The notes: a model not told the origin generated them from the letters alone. Shown: positions 37,297 to 50,784, counted from the first letter of the stretch. The stretch: 64,000 nt of DNA from Tanytarsus gracilentus (GCA_038502055.1 JAXRKN010000026.1:372001-436000), one strand, 5' to 3'. Made by a program: numbers and translations.

Positions 37297-40200
37297 ATGT
37301 GCAGCATAAATACAAAACACCACTTCAACAATTTAATGGATAAATTGCATTTAGTAAGTCGCAAAACCGTAAATTAAAATTGAATGATTAAATGGAAAAA
37401 TTTAATTGAGTTAATAAAAGTTTAAGTTGGATATGTTTAGCGTTTTCTTAAGTCACGATGACTGGTCGGAAATAAACGATTTAACTGTGTCCAAAAATTG
37501 AGCAAAAAATAACGAAAACACGGCAATTAAATTTTTTAAAACTATTTAAAAGAATTTAAATCCAGTTTTTTTTAAAATTGTATTAAAATAAATTTGGCCA
37601 TTTTTAACTTGAAGTTATTGAGTCAATAATGTCAAACCAGCTTTCGTATTGTAAATCTTATTTAAAAATCTTTAAAAATGCAAATAGTCTTCACGAAAAA
37701 AAACCAAACTAGAATTCGAACGTGACTCAGATCAAATAATAAATTATTTTTTATAATACAATTTTTTTCTCATCACATAAAAAAGCATCCAAAAGTTTCC
37801 AATTCCGATGAGTCATCACGACGCACCACCAGCAGACAACGATAACCTTTCCAATAAAATATCGTCAACCTTAAACTTTTATAGAAAAATAAAATTTCAC
37901 CAGAAAAGAGCTTAAAATGATGAATTTCTCAAGATATTGAAAGGGAAATCTCAAATCAATTTCGCTGTCTCAATCGGCGATCACTGTGTATAAATTTTTT
38001 TTTCAAAATGTCACTTTACAAGAAATGCATGCTGAATAAGGAAGGAGAAGCAAATTAAAAATTCACAAACGAAATGGAAAATATTCAAATTTATTCAAAT
38101 TAATTTCGCTCTTTTTCCACTCTTTTCGAATGCATTTTTTTTGATGGTCAGTGTGTTGTCGGTGAGAATTTAGGGCATTGGGCCAGTGTGTGAATGAGAC
38201 GCGACTGTTAATAGAAATGACTTCAAGAACAAAGCATAAAAATTGAATTGAATGGCTGTGTAAATTGGCGTTAATTGAAATCCAAAATCAAGGTTCTTGC
38301 GGGGTTTGTGTTCACTTGAAGTATCGTGTATGCTAAATGGATGTTCATAACTGCCCACTATAATGTTGCAATGCAATGTGAGTGAAGAAAAAAAATGTTA
38401 GCTTCGTTTTCTAATTGCAATTTTTTTTGTTCAATTCAAATCGCTTCCATTGCCCAACTGCCTTTTTCAGAAGGTAAAAATCGAAAGCTAAATAATGGGA
38501 AGGTGGTGAAAGATTCGCTATGCATAAGCCGCAAAACACACTGCAAGTGATTTGTCTCGATTGCTTCATCTCCTCTCTTTCTCTTCTAATAAATCGGGCA
38601 CAAAAGTGCTCTCATCAGCGCCCAAAACAATGAGGCGCGCGAGAGACTCTTGCGATCATTATTACATCTACTTTTTTCTTCGATACAACGCCGATGATGT
38701 TATTATCTTCGTAATGCGAAAAGTGAAATTAAATTTTTCTTTCTCATCATCAGCGTTTGCACATTACTCAAATTTTTATCAATTAGATAAATAGTTCTGC
38801 GGCAAGGGATGGCAACATTTTTGATTTTGAATTTTGAAAAATCATTAAAATTTTAAATTTAATTTTTATTTATTTTATTTTTTTCTTAAATTTTTATTTT
38901 TTAAATAATCATTAAAAAAACTTCCTTTAAATTTTTAAAATTAAATTTCTTTCTAAAAAATTTCTAATTTTACTAATTAAAATTTTTCAATTACAAAGCG
39001 CTCAAACTTTGTTAATTAGTTAAATGGCACTAATAAGGATTTCCATGATTAGCACCATAAAGCCAAGCTTAAAAGCATTAAATGAATTTTTCGCGCAAAA
39101 TTAAACTCTCGAGATAAATTTCTGTGAAATTTTTGATTTCTATTACAGCTATTTTTTGTGGCAGTCATCATGACGCTAAAGTCATCAATTAATAAAAAAA
39201 ATTATTTAAGTGCGATGAAAAATGAAATTATCCATTTTGATGATTGAATTGAATTGAGTTGCGTGTACATGGAAAGTTAAGTGTGCAAATAGCCTTTGGT
39301 CGCGCAAATGACTCTTCGTTGACCCTCCTTCTCTGGGTCAATTGTTAATAGCTCGGTTTGAAAGAAAGCAACAAAAAAAACGGTATTTTTATATTTTTCC
39401 TGCAAGTGTGGCATTAACACCTTCTCAATGACGTGATTACGATACATCGGAGATAAAAAAAAGTTTTATTTCCGATGGGCTGAAAGTGAGAGTACAAAAT
39501 ACCGGTTTTAATTGTAATGAATGATTTTTTTAATATATTAAACATACAGAGTTGATCAACTTCTACACGCTGCACCTCCCATTCAACGTCGAAGTTTGTT
39601 TTTCCTTATTTGTGCATTAAGGCTTATAGGAATCGTTTGAAAATGATGAAATTGGAACATTTTGAAAGGGAATAAAATTAAATTTTTCAATGCTCACCAT
39701 TACAAGCTTTTAACTATTTTTTCTTCTTTCTCAATGGTGTTAAAGTCACGAAATGAGCGTACAAATCAATAACTGAACTATCTCTAAGATGTAAATGTCA
39801 TTAAACGGTTTATATGCATTTCATTGATCTCAGATATATGTATTATGGTTACGGATTGTTGTTTTATTTGACTACTGACATGAAATAAGCAGTCAACGTT
39901 TCGTCTGCTCTTGTTTACAATATTTCCATACACCAATTTCTCTATAAAGAGTTAGACTCGACCGTGAATAAGAGTTACGTAAAGTATGCGATTGGAATGT
40001 AAGCAAAACGGCTCACATAAATGGAAGTTGGGTTATTAATAGCGTCTTTAATCCATTTTGCCGTGCGATTGCTTTCGAGAAGATGAAAAACGAGCGAAAG
40101 ATGACGCCGCTTGGAAATTGATTATGCAAAAAAATCTAGTGGTTAAATCTTTTTAATTTAACGTACTTTTAAAATTTAAATATTTTAATTTTAGACAATT

Positions 40201-43200
40201 TTATTTAATTATCAAAATCTGGCGACAAAAAGTTGATAAACTGTCGACATATAATTTTTAAATTGTTGCCAAAACCTTTTAATTTGTTCACACACTCAGT
40301 TTCCTCCTCTTGTGAACATCAAACTGAAATAAAAAATATAAATAAAATTTTCGTTACAATGGCTGAACAAACGAAGCATAAAGTCAAGTCTATGTAGAAA
40401 GAATTTGCGCAAGATATTGCAATTTTTAATGCCACCTCATGACATTTTCACTTGCTATTCGAAAAATGAAAACTGTTGTCGCTTTTAAATTGAGAGAGGC
40501 GTGAACAGATGTTGAAGAATTGCGATGACACTCAAAAATGCCTTTTTTTCCATTTACAGAATTTGCCATCTTGCTCCATCAGTCTTCCGGCGTCGCTGCA
40601 GAACTTGCCGAAATTTTGCACGACTTGGAGTAATTGGTGTGAGGAGTCATCGACAGAGGCACAACAAGACGAAATAACTGGCAATTACAACTGCACAACA
40701 ACAACATCTGTCAACGATCAAACGTCGGTAGCAACAATCGCACACACATCATTTCACGTTCCGCCAAAATACCCTGCGAAATATTATTACCATCGAAAAA
40801 TGCCTTTTCGGCGCGGTAAAAATTGGTGCGGGTGCTTGCAAGTAAGTGTTGAATGGTCAATATTCAATTATGCCCGTGGAGTCGACGGAGGCACCGCAAT
40901 CAATTTCATGAAAAAAATTATGAAACATACAATTTTTTAATTTGAAAAGAATGTGGACAGGAGAAAGTCTCTTTCGCTCGTACGCGAGCACTTGATTTTC
41001 GAGTACAAAAATATTTTTATATATATTCTGTTTTCGATCACTTTTATTCGCTGTGTACATGCTCAATTTCCTTCCCAATATCAATTTTTATTTTGTATAC
41101 TTTTTTGCACTGACTAAGGCGATGTACTGACATCGCTTACACAGTCATGTAGCGCGAGGAGAGAAAGTTTTTTATATATCCCCGAATGAAACTCTCCAGT
41201 GCGAATGATGGCTACATTAACTTAATCGCCCAAAATGCCTCCTCCTCACCTTTTCAGTCTCCCGGTGTTTTTTGCTATCTATTTGTTAATCCATTTGATG
41301 AAATATTCGGTTGTTAATGCGATAGGTGTGGATTAAATTTTTTGATGCAAGGGGTGATAATTTTTTTTACATTTTTGCTAGAATTCATAATTTTTAAAAA
41401 CATTTTTCGTTTTGTAAAAAATATCACATTTCAAAATGTTTTTTTGAAAGCCCACAAAAGCTTTTGAAATTCAATCACTTAAAGTCGATTTTAAGTATTT
41501 AATTTAATCTCATTCAAGGGGTTAAAAATCCAATTTTAATAAATTAAAATTTAAAAACTTAAAAGCCAACCTTTTGTGGGTGGCGATAAAAATCAGCAGA
41601 TATTTTTTTATTAAATTGCAAAATAATTTTTTCATGACCCCCATTTGAATTTATTAAACTCTATAAAAATTAATGTTCACTTAATAGAACACTATTGGCT
41701 TCCTTATGAGAAATAAATTCCATAAATCCTAACCATGTTAATTGAGCAAGAAACATGATCTCAAAAGCGGCTCTAAATTATTTTTAATTATATTAGCTCA
41801 AAAATAAGTGCATGCAATTTCACAAGTGTCTCACTCTCTTTTCGAGTGGAATTTTTCACAAGGTGTGTTGAATCGATTAGTCGCAGTTAACGAACTTGCT
41901 ACCTGTTGCATTAATGTCGCGACATTTGAGTGTAGCATTTCATTTGCGAGTGTGTTTTTAACCTCTTCCTTCTTTATAGAATGATGAGCCACCAGAAATT
42001 TGCGTCATTGGTAACTTTACGCTCGAAAACCTCACGCCCACCCAGCCCATGCCATCGGCAGACGAGTTGGAGGAGAAATTTACTGAACTCGTCGAGGAAT
42101 TGGATCTCTCTGAAGCCAATAAACTTCAAATGATGAGCTTACCGAGCGCAAAGAAATGGCAAATTTATTGCAGCCGTAAACTATCGGTGGAAACTGTCGA
42201 TTCGCCTGACGGCAAGTCAAATTCAAGTATTTCTAATGTGGAGAAAACGCCGCAATTTTACGTTGACAAATTGCGCGAAATCGCGACGCAATTGAAAATG
42301 TCTAACGACGACTCGCCTAAACATAATGAATTTCAGCAGAAAATCGAGCAACATACGTCGCTTTGTGATGCACTGAAAACTGCACTTAGAACATCAGCGC
42401 ATAGCTTCGTGCTTAAGTTCATCGACTATCAAGGACTGCCAGCTTTACTTAATGTTCTTGAGTCTATTACGGATGTATTTGTTGCTAATTCAGCTCTCCA
42501 CACGAGTCTAATTGGATGCATTAAAGCACTTATGAACAACTCGGTAAGTCAATGAGATTTGTGTAGGAAGAAATTATTTTTTAATTTAACTATTTTTGGT
42601 ACATCACGAAATGTTTTTTTTTGACACGTGCAGAAAAATTTAAATTTTTAATTATTTTTTTTAATCAACTTCCTTAAAATTTTTTAATCATTCACTCAGA
42701 ATGGCCGTTCGAATGTTCTTCAGCATCCAACGTCCATTGACATTATCGCACGCTCACTTGCGTGTGACAGTGTCAAGACGAAAATCGCCGCCCTTGAAAT
42801 ACTCGGTGCCGTATGTTTGGTGCAAGGTGGCCATAAAAAAGTACTCGACGCTTTCACGAACTTCCAAGAGTTTGCGTCTGAACGCACGCGCTTTCAAAGC
42901 ATCATGAATGACTTGGACCGATCAACCGGATCGTATCGAGACGAAACTAATCTCAAAGTGGCGATAATGTCACTGGTTAATGCGATGGTCAACTACGGTG
43001 CGGGAGAGGATCAACTCGAGTTTCGATTACATTTACGCTTCGAATTTATCATGTTGGGCATTGAAAAAATTATCGAGAAGCTTAGAAAGCTCGAGAGCGA
43101 GACGCTCGATCGTCATTTGGACTTTTTTGAGCATGTTCGATTAGAGGACGAAAAAGAGCTCTCGAAAAAGTTCAGCAATGAGTCTATCGATGCTGAAAGT

Positions 43201-46200
43201 GCCATTGAAATGTTTGATTTACTTCGTCGAAAATTAAGTTACTCACCCGCATATCCGCACTTTGTGTCGCTCTTGCAACACATGCTTCTATTACCATTCA
43301 CAAGTTCCAACACTCATCACTGGTTGCTTTTTGATCGAATTCTACAGCAAATTGTATTGCAACAGAGCGACCAAAGGCCATCGAGTGAAATTGAAAGTTT
43401 CTTCGAGAAACTTTTGCCATCCGAGGGCAGCAAGCCCAAACTCAATAATCCTGATGTCTCCCCAATCGAAATTGACGTTAACAAAATTGTAAATTTGCTC
43501 GTGAGGGAAGAAGAATTGATTGAGGCAAGAAAGAAGGCGGAAGAGCTTGAAAAGGAAAACTTAGAATTTGTTGCGAAACTATCGAAGAAAGAGCACGAAT
43601 TAGATTTAAGGACCGGCGAGAAGGAAGATTTAGAAACAAATTTATCGAGAATGCGAGAGAGATTAGAGAAGGAGAGCACAAATCACTCGCAAGCATTAAC
43701 AAGAGCGATAAATGCTGAAATGAAAACGGAAGATTTGCAGCATAAACTAGTCCATGAGCAGCAGGAGAGAAGTCGGTTAGAAAAGCTGATGTCCGAGGGA
43801 AGTTTTCCGGACGATCAAAAGGCAGCGGGTCTCCAGGGCAACAAGGAGATTTCGAAAGAATCTTCGACAGTCGTAAAGGCGCCACCAGCACCGCCACCTC
43901 CCGCACCCCTAATTTCACCTCCTTCATGTCCACCTCCACCACCACTCATGAATATGGGTGCACCTCCCATGCCAAAAGTTGATTTGACCAAGAAAAATAT
44001 CCCACAGTCAGCGCAACCCCTTAAGAGCTTTAATTGGTCAAAACTTCCCGACATGAAAGTCGAGGGAACTGTCTGGAAGGAACTGGATGAAACCAAATGG
44101 TACAACTCAATGGACTTGGAGTCAATCGATAAACTCTTTTCCGCATATCAAAAAGCCAACGGAGTAGCGGTAAGTGGAGATAAATCCAGTTAAAGAGATT
44201 TAAAAATAGCCAATTATGTAACAATAAGTGAATACAATGACCACCTCCATGCATGTGTTGATTAATGAGTGTCAATTGTATGAATAAATTGAGTAATAAT
44301 TGCAGAATGACGGCTCGAGCATTGAAGACCTGCGATTGATTGGTAAAAATAAAACGAAAATACTTTCCGTTATCGACGGTCGTCGCTCTCAAAATTGCAC
44401 AATTCTCCTCAGCAAATTAAAAATGACTGACGAAGAGATTTCCAAGTGAGTGTATTATGCGAACGAGTCGACATGTTCAATAATCATTAATCATTTTACT
44501 TTAATTTTATTTTTGTAACATTTTTTTGTGTGTGTCTGTGTATGTAGAGCCATTCTTTCCATGGATAGCAACGATCAATTACCAACCGATATGGTGGAGC
44601 AGTTATTAAAATTTACACCAACTGCCGAGGAGCGTGTCTTGCTAGATGAACACTCGGAAGATATCGACTCACTTGCACGCGCCGATCGATTTTTGTATGA
44701 GATTTCAAAGTAAGTGGCTGCTACTTTAGTTGGAAGTGAACTTTTTATTGTATATTCAAATTATTGTTGTGGACTTTAAAAATTTAAAGTGAATGGAGAA
44801 AGATTAAAGTTGATTTTTTGGGTTTTTTAAACTTTTTATGAGGGATAAATTTTATCTGAATTCAACTCCAGCTGGATCCAGGAAGATTTAAACAAAATTG
44901 AATTTGCTGTATTAAGTTTTCTATAAAGCATTCCTGGATTGATGCTAATTTCCTGGAAGAAATATTTTTAAAACTTCTTGGTCGATTTTTTGATGTTAAC
45001 GCTCATTGTGCACAAATGTAGAATCTACAAAAAATTTTAAAAATAAAATTGAATTAAATTTAGAGTTAAATATTTTTAATCCAGGAATTTTAGATCAATT
45101 TTCTGTAAAAGACAGAAGTCATGGTCATGTACTTTAAAATGAACTTTAATACATTCAATTTTAAAATGGTTTATCCTGGATAGATAAGTACAAACTTCCT
45201 GTATAAAATATTCACACCTTTTACCTCTTGGTTTTTTAGCGTAACCCACAAAGTGGTGTAACGCTTATATGCTCGTGATTCCGTCCGTCCGTCCGTCCGT
45301 CCGTCTGCACAAGCGAGATCTCGGTCCCTGGACCAGCTAGAGACTTCTAGTTTTCGCCAGATGGTAGCTCTTAGGGTCTATATGTGCAGGCACTGACTAT
45401 TTTTTGGGCAGTGACCATAGGTCGTGCCATGGACGGCCATAACGTCCATTTTTCATACAAATTTTCTCTTATATGGCTTCATGGGTATCGTTGAACTCGT
45501 GATTGGACCAGGAATCGATTGATATAGATGATTTTTGAGGAATGTCCATCATGGCCGGCCAGCAGTGCCACGGACAGCCAAAATGTCCATTTTTCAGAAC
45601 TATGGCTTCATGTATCTCGTTGAACTCGTAATTGGACCAGGAATCGAATGGCATTGATGATTTTTGATGAATGTCCATTATGGTCGGTCAGTAGTGCCAC
45701 GGACAGCCATAATGTCCATTTTTCAGAACTATGGCTTCATGTATCTCGTTGAATTCGTGATTTTATCAAGAATCGATTGACATTGACGATTTTTGAGGAA
45801 TGTCCATCATGGTCGGTCAGTAGTGCCACAAATGTCCATTTTTCAGAACTATGGTTTCATGGGCATCGTTGAACTCGTGATTGGACCAGGAATCTAATGA
45901 CATAAACGATTTTTGAGGAATGGTCGAACAGAACTGCCACGGACAGCCATAATGTCCATTTTTCAGAACTAAAGCTTCATGTATCTCATTGAACTCCTCT
46001 TTTGATGCCGTGAAGGAAAATTTTGTCTACTAATTTTATTTTTAAAGCTATAACTGTTCAAATTAACCAAAGTGTCCGGATTGACTTAAACTCATTTTTT
46101 ATGCACTTGATTTTCAAACACTGATCTGTTACGATGGGTTACGCGGCAACACCCACTGGTGGGTTTTGAAACATTTTTCTTCTCTGTGAATATCCTGTGG

Positions 46201-47835
46201 AAGTTCATAAAATCAAATATTTACACCACCTCACGCTAGCTAACGGACATTAAAAGCGCAATAAACTTTACTCTTTACGCAAAAAAAATTATCTCGTTCA
46301 CTTTTACTTTCATTCATTGATGTAATCACAATAAAATAGTCTTTTTTATTCATGATATTCTTCTTGCACTCTCTCGCATGTTGTTTTTTTCTTGAAATAT
46401 AGGATTCATCATTATGAGCAGCGATTGAAAAGTCTCCACTTCAAGAAACGCTTTAATATCACGCTAAATGATCTATTTCCTCGAATCAGTAACATAATGG
46501 AGGCATCGCGTGAAGTGTCACGGAGTCGACGTTTGAGAAAGCTTCTTGAGATTGTGCTCGCGCTTGGCAATTACATGAATAGGGGAGCGAGAGGCAATGC
46601 GTTTGGCTTTCGATTACAATCGTTAAATAAATTGGCGGACACAAAAGCGAGTTCGGGTAAAGCGAAAGGAACCACATTGCTGCACTATCTCGTCCAAATA
46701 ATTGAGCTAAAGCATAAAGACATTTTGAGATTGGAGGAAGACATGCCGCATATCAGAGACGCATCGAAAGTCAGTCTTGGCGAGATGGACAAAGATATTG
46801 GTAATTTGAGGACGGGTCTGGCGGAAGTGTCGAGAGAAATTGAATTTCATCGCAGTGCGGCATCGACATTGCCCGGCGATCGTTTCCTTCCAGTCATGCG
46901 AGATTTCTATGCTCAAGCGTCGATTAGATTTGCGGAGCTCGAAGACAAATTTCAAGACATGAAAACGAGGTGATTGCGTGACAGAAATGAATTGAAATTT
47001 AATTTATTAATTTTCACTCTAAACTAGATTTGACCGGGCTGTGAGGCTTTTCGGCGAGGATGGCTCTGTCGTTCAGCCGGAAGAATTTTTTGGCATTTTC
47101 GATTCATTTCTCATCGCATTTGCTGAGGCACGCAACGATAATGAAAACTTTAGGAAACGTGCCGAAGAAGAGGAGAAAAGATTGAGGCAAGAAGCTGAGG
47201 TAAAATGAGAGTAAATAATTGTTTAAGCATTTAATGAATGCCGATCACGCTTTGACAGATGAAGAAACGCACAATAGAGAGAAAATCGAAAGACGGCTTC
47301 CTCAGCTCGGTGGCCAAAAATCTCGGTCTCAAAGCAAAAGAGGAACCAAAGGCGGAGACAAGAGAGTTTGATGATTTGATTGAGACGCTCCGGACAGGTG
47401 AGCATTATTGTGGGATGTGATGAACAAAATTTCTATTTTCTCGCATGTGTGACACTTTTATCTGATTTTTGAGCATCTCAAAATGCTGTCGAATTTATTA
47501 GAAAATATTTTTAGTCATGTCATAACTTTATTTTTTTATGAGCAGCATCAACAAAAATTCTTGAACAAAGATTTCGATAACTTTAAGCTAAACAAAAAAT
47601 TTAATCTTTATAAAAACAAAATTCAAGTCCAAAATAGATTTTTTTTACCATCAAATTATGCAAATTTGTTGTTTACAGCCTAAAAGTAAAACTCATTTAA
47701 ATTTTTCGCACTACAGGCGATGTTTTTCATGGCAGCGAGAAATACAAGAGATCACGTAAGAGCAAAGGAGCAAATTCACCACCACGTGGCAACCGAGCAA
47801 ACAACGATGGAAACTCTCGTGAAAGAGTCTTTTAA
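37297..47835 (+). CDS. DAAM: Formin DAAM (Dishevelled-associated activator of morphogenesis)
   Basis: Exons: 37297-37353, 40560-40841, 41980-42543, 42700-44169, 44306-44445, 44548-44709, 46403-46969, 47028-47199, 47259-47397 and 47717-47835, in phase, giving 1223 residues. Starting instead at the ATG at 40800 (MPFRRGKNWCGC, like the vertebrate DAAM start) gives 1124 residues. Order of parts: GTPase-binding domain (ELDLSEANKLQMMSLP, then AKKWQIYCSRK), DID/FH3 armadillo region (HTSLIGCIKALMNNS), coiled coil, a short FH1 (about 695-726 in the long form), FH2 with LGNYMNRGARGNAFGFR, and a C-terminal DAD (FDDLIETLRTGDVF) followed by basic KRSRKRSK-like residues. DAAM nucleates and elongates linear actin filaments downstream of Dishevelled and Rho. 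The FH1 holds only two compact proline runs. The first exon and the upstream part of the second are less certain. Confidence 0.93.
37354..40559. other. First DAAM intron, nothing else seen
   Basis: About 3.2 kb of AT-rich sequence between the proposed first exon (donor GTAAGT at 37354) and the acceptor TTCCATTTACAG ending at 40559. No coding frame or strong repeat is apparent. Confidence 0.45.
40842..41979. other. Second DAAM intron, nothing else seen
   Basis: AT-rich intron with a GTAAGT donor and a CTTTATAG acceptor. It contains a short inverted match (CCCACAAAAG near 41451 and CTTTTGTGGG near 41571) that may be the trace of a small element. Confidence 0.5.
45281..45304 (+). repeat. CCGT tetranucleotide microsatellite
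   Basis: Six perfect CCGT units near the left end of the intronic element. The base composition stands out against the AT-rich surroundings. Confidence 0.9.
45444..46000 (+). repeat. Tandem satellite, about 120-140 base units, five copies
   Basis: Units start with GTCCATTTTTCA near 45444, 45584, 45713, 45833 and 45953. Successive spacings are about 140, 129, 120 and 120 bases, and the last copy is partial. Conserved parts include ATGGCTTCATG, a GATTGGACCAGGAATC block and a GTGCCACGGACAGCC block. The copies have diverged by substitutions and small deletions, so the array is not brand-new. Confidence 0.9.
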
Positions 47836-48238
47836 ATCGCACCACAAGTTTTGTAAGCATAAGTAAATAAGTATATTCATATTATCATCATCATCAAGTA
47901 GTCGCATCGAAATTAAGAATTTTATTTGTGTTTAACACTTTTGTAACTTTTTTTATACTAAATCAGCTTTCTGTCAAAGATGAATAAAAAGTGAATGAAA
48001 AACATTTAGCAAATAGACAAATTTCCTTTTCCATCCACATGTCTCGATTCTTTTACGCAAACGCATTCTCATCTCTTCACATTCTCAGCGGCACGAGCAA
48101 AAAGTTATTTCAAAAAAAGTTGTCAGTTTATAGAAATTTTTATCTCGACTCATACGCAGGGAAAATTTTTTCCGTTTCTTTTCCTCATATTTATTTATCG
48201 TGTGAGAGTTTTTTTTAAATCAAAAGCGAGATAATAAA
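47836..48238. other. Spacer between DAAM and the arrestin-domain gene
   Basis: About 400 bases holding the DAAM 3' UTR and the promoter and 5' UTR of the next same-strand gene. An AATAAA-like site lies near 47980 (GATGAATAAAAAG). No gene is seen. Confidence 0.5.
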
Positions 48239-49609
48239 ATGAGTCACGCGAATTGTAGAATCGTAATTCGATTGAATAATAATCAAAATGCCATTTATAC
48301 GCCCGGTCAAGTTGTTTCTGGTAAATGCACGAGTTGAACATTAAAACCCATCAGTTGAATTAATTTTTCTTCCATGTTCATTAAAGGAAATGTGATTTTC
48401 AAACTAGCAGCCAAGATGGGCTTGAGAGGTAAGAAGTGGTGAAATTTTGCAAATCATCAATTAAGTTCGAGGAGTGGAAATTTTTGATTTTTAAATTTTT
48501 TAAATTCTTAATAAAGTGTAGTTTAAATCTTTAATAATTTTATTAAAAATTAAAGTTTCCACACCTTGACGTGTCATTTTCGCAACATTGAACAACAACG
48601 TGGCGACGAGTTGTCTGAATTTCGGATCAATATCATCTGTTTTATTGCTTTTCTCTGTCTCTCTCTCTCCCTCTCACGTTAACGCACATTTCCTCGTTTA
48701 GGGTTGCAGTTTCGATTCAAAGGCATTGCCAAAACATCCAAGGACATTGGTAAGCATCGTTTCTCGGGAGAACAGCAATTTTTTCACTACGTGAAGGATT
48801 TGTTCGGCAAAAGGCATGGCATGGTGATTGAAATGGAACCGAATGAGTTTATTTATCCGTTCGAGTATGAGCTGCCAACTAACTTGCCCTACAGCTCAGA
48901 AGGGAAATATGGAGAGATTTATTATGGGATTAAAGTGTGCTTAGACATTCCACATGAGCTTGACAAAGAAATTCGTTTTCCAATTACTGTCATCCGGTAT
49001 GAGGATCTCAATAAGTTACCATTGCTCAAATATCCGAGACGTGAAGAAATTACAAAGACTTACTGTTGGTTCTGGATGTGCTGCCTCGAGAGTTCTCCCC
49101 TGCTTCTTAAGGCGAGCATCAAGTACAGTGGCTTTTGTCCCGGTCAAAAGGTATTGATTTCAATTGAGATCGATAATCAGTCGCATGTCAATGTCAAGTG
49201 TACTAAAATCACCCTAAAAGGTCTCCACTCATTTCACTTTGAGTATCCATCGTCGACGAAGCACATTGAGAAGTACCGATTAGATTACAAATTGGCAATG
49301 GGATGCCAGGCGAGGAAATCGATAAAGCTTGAAGAGTTCTTGAGAATTCCTGAAATGTTGAATCCATCTAATGACGCCACTTGCCGTGTCTTTCAAATCA
49401 CTTATGTCATAAAAATTGCGGCAATTGTCGATGACCCTCACAGTAATCTTTTCGTCCACATTCCCATCACAATCGGCTCCTTTCCACTCATCTCGAAGGA
49501 ACACTCATCGCAACTTGGAGAGGATGCGACAAAAATTTTCAATGCAAATCCCAACTCGAAACAGGCGCAAACGTTGTACAATGAGGTTATACGAATGAAT
49601 GAATTATAG
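48239..49609 (+). CDS. Arrestin-domain-containing protein (ARRDC-like), three exons
   Basis: Exons 48239-48320, 48387-48428 and 48702-49609 give 343 residues with matching phases. The N-terminal half shows the arrestin-N pattern: an IYTPGQVVSGNVIF strand pair, GLRGLQFRFKGIA, then the FPFEYELP-type segment (here YPFEYELPTNLPYSSEGKYG) leading to I-Y-Y-G-I-K-V. The C-terminal half (from about residue 175) is arrestin-C, with SGFCPGQKVLISIEIDNQS, then a beta-sandwich ending IPITIGSFPL. Alpha-arrestins act as adaptors between membrane cargo and ubiquitin ligases, usually through C-terminal PPxY motifs. This protein has a short tail and I see no PPxY, so it may use another partner. Insect genomes carry expanded sets of such genes; the exact orthologue is unclear. 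Confidence 0.88.
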
Positions 49610-49998
49610 ATTTATAAGGAATGAGAGAAAAAAAGAGAGTGTGCACAACAACTTTATTTTATTAAGGAATATTTTTCGATGTTACAACTTTTTAGTATGT
49701 GTCTTGTAGAATAATTAATTAGAAAATAAAAAAAAGGCAATATTTAAGCACCACTTTATGCTAAGTTTTTTTTATCAAGGCGTGACAATCGACGGAATTT
49801 ATTTTCGTTGCTAAATTTTATATTCTAGAGATGATAAAAAAATTATGTCACAAATTTTCACTTTTCAGGTGTGCCTTTTTTTAATTAAAATTGTTAAAAT
49901 GTGATTTTTAAAATTATTAAGCAGTTATTGATGCAACTGGGAGATTTTGTGACATAATTTTCGCATCGACCCACTATAGCGTATTTTTTAATCCCTGC
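49610..49998. other. Convergent spacer with poly(A) signals
   Basis: AT-rich spacer between convergent genes. An AATAAA within GAAAATAAAAAAAAGG near 49725 probably ends the arrestin-domain transcript. Nothing else is seen. Confidence 0.5.
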
Positions 49999-50784
49999 TT
50001 ATAAGCACTTTAAGTCTTCCTGTTCTCGGGAATTTCGTATTGCACCATAGCCGTAGCGTCCAGCGGCATGCGAGATGGGAGATTTGCTGCTGAAAAATTG
50101 ATCATACACAGCGCATAAACAGAGGAATAGGTAGAGCGATATTAAAGCGTGCACAAATATGAGATAATAGCTCTGAATTAGACAGAAATACCAGAGTTGA
50201 CTGGAAAATCCAGGAAAAAAATTGAAGTTATTTAAGTTACATTTTCATCAAAATTATTTAATTTATTACCAGTAGTAGGAGAGCGGCATGTAACCGACAT
50301 AGGCATTTATTATTGTTGAATTATTCTAGAAAAATTAACAAAATTATTTACAGGTTTTTTGGACGTAACATTCACTAATTAAAGATTGGGCTGTCAACTA
50401 TAAAATTTATTTATTTTTTAAATTTTACGATAAAAATTTTCTTAAATTTTTTAATTATTTTATAATTAACACCTTTAATTAAAAATATTGCGTAATTTAA
50501 AGAATCATGATGATTCAATCATCGCAGTGAAAAAAAAGTTCAAATACCTTTATTAAAGCAATAAATACAAGCAATGCGGCAATCAATTCAGTAGTGGAGT
50601 ACAAAAAAATTAGATATTTTACGGGTTTAAATAGATCGGGATGTTCTTTTATGTAAGGTGCATTTTTCATCATGTCCACAGCTAACAGAGAACTCAAAAT
50701 ACTCAAAACACAATCATCTAATACACACACAAAACCAGCAATTTCAATTTTAAAGCAACCCAAAAATTTCTTCACTAAAAACAT
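49999..50784 (-). CDS. Small multi-span membrane protein, three exons
   Basis: Minus-strand exons 50784-50548, 50325-50270 and 50200-49999 join in phase, giving 164 residues. Hydrophobic segments lie at about residues 12-36, 55-79 and 108-135, with a shorter aromatic stretch at 88-105, so three or four membrane passes are likely. The N-terminus MFLVKKFLGCFKIEIAG and the soluble Tyr/Gly/Ser tail SHAAGRYGYGAIRNSREQ resemble small insect tetraspan proteins of the DUF4728 (pasiflora-like) type, but the match is from general appearance only. It is divergent from the ARB2A-type gene, 343 bases away, so the two may share a promoter region. Confidence 0.75.

Larger units (their letters stand above)
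45239..46144. mobile_element. Tandem-repeat-bearing element in a DAAM intron
   Basis: A GC-richer island within the AT-rich intron 44710-46402. It begins GCGTAACCC (45239) and ends GGGTTACGC (46144), inverted termini about nine bases long, and near each end there is a small CCCAC/GTGGG hairpin. Inside are six tandem CCGT units (45281-45304) and a satellite array (45444-46000). No protein-coding frame of a transposase is visible. The structure fits a non-autonomous element, but the family is unknown to me. Confidence 0.65.

Noticed and set aside
43317..44392. Several antisense frames of 96-155 residues opposite DAAM exons
   Set aside because: They are shadows of the strongly conserved formin coding strand with low-complexity Ser/Leu content.
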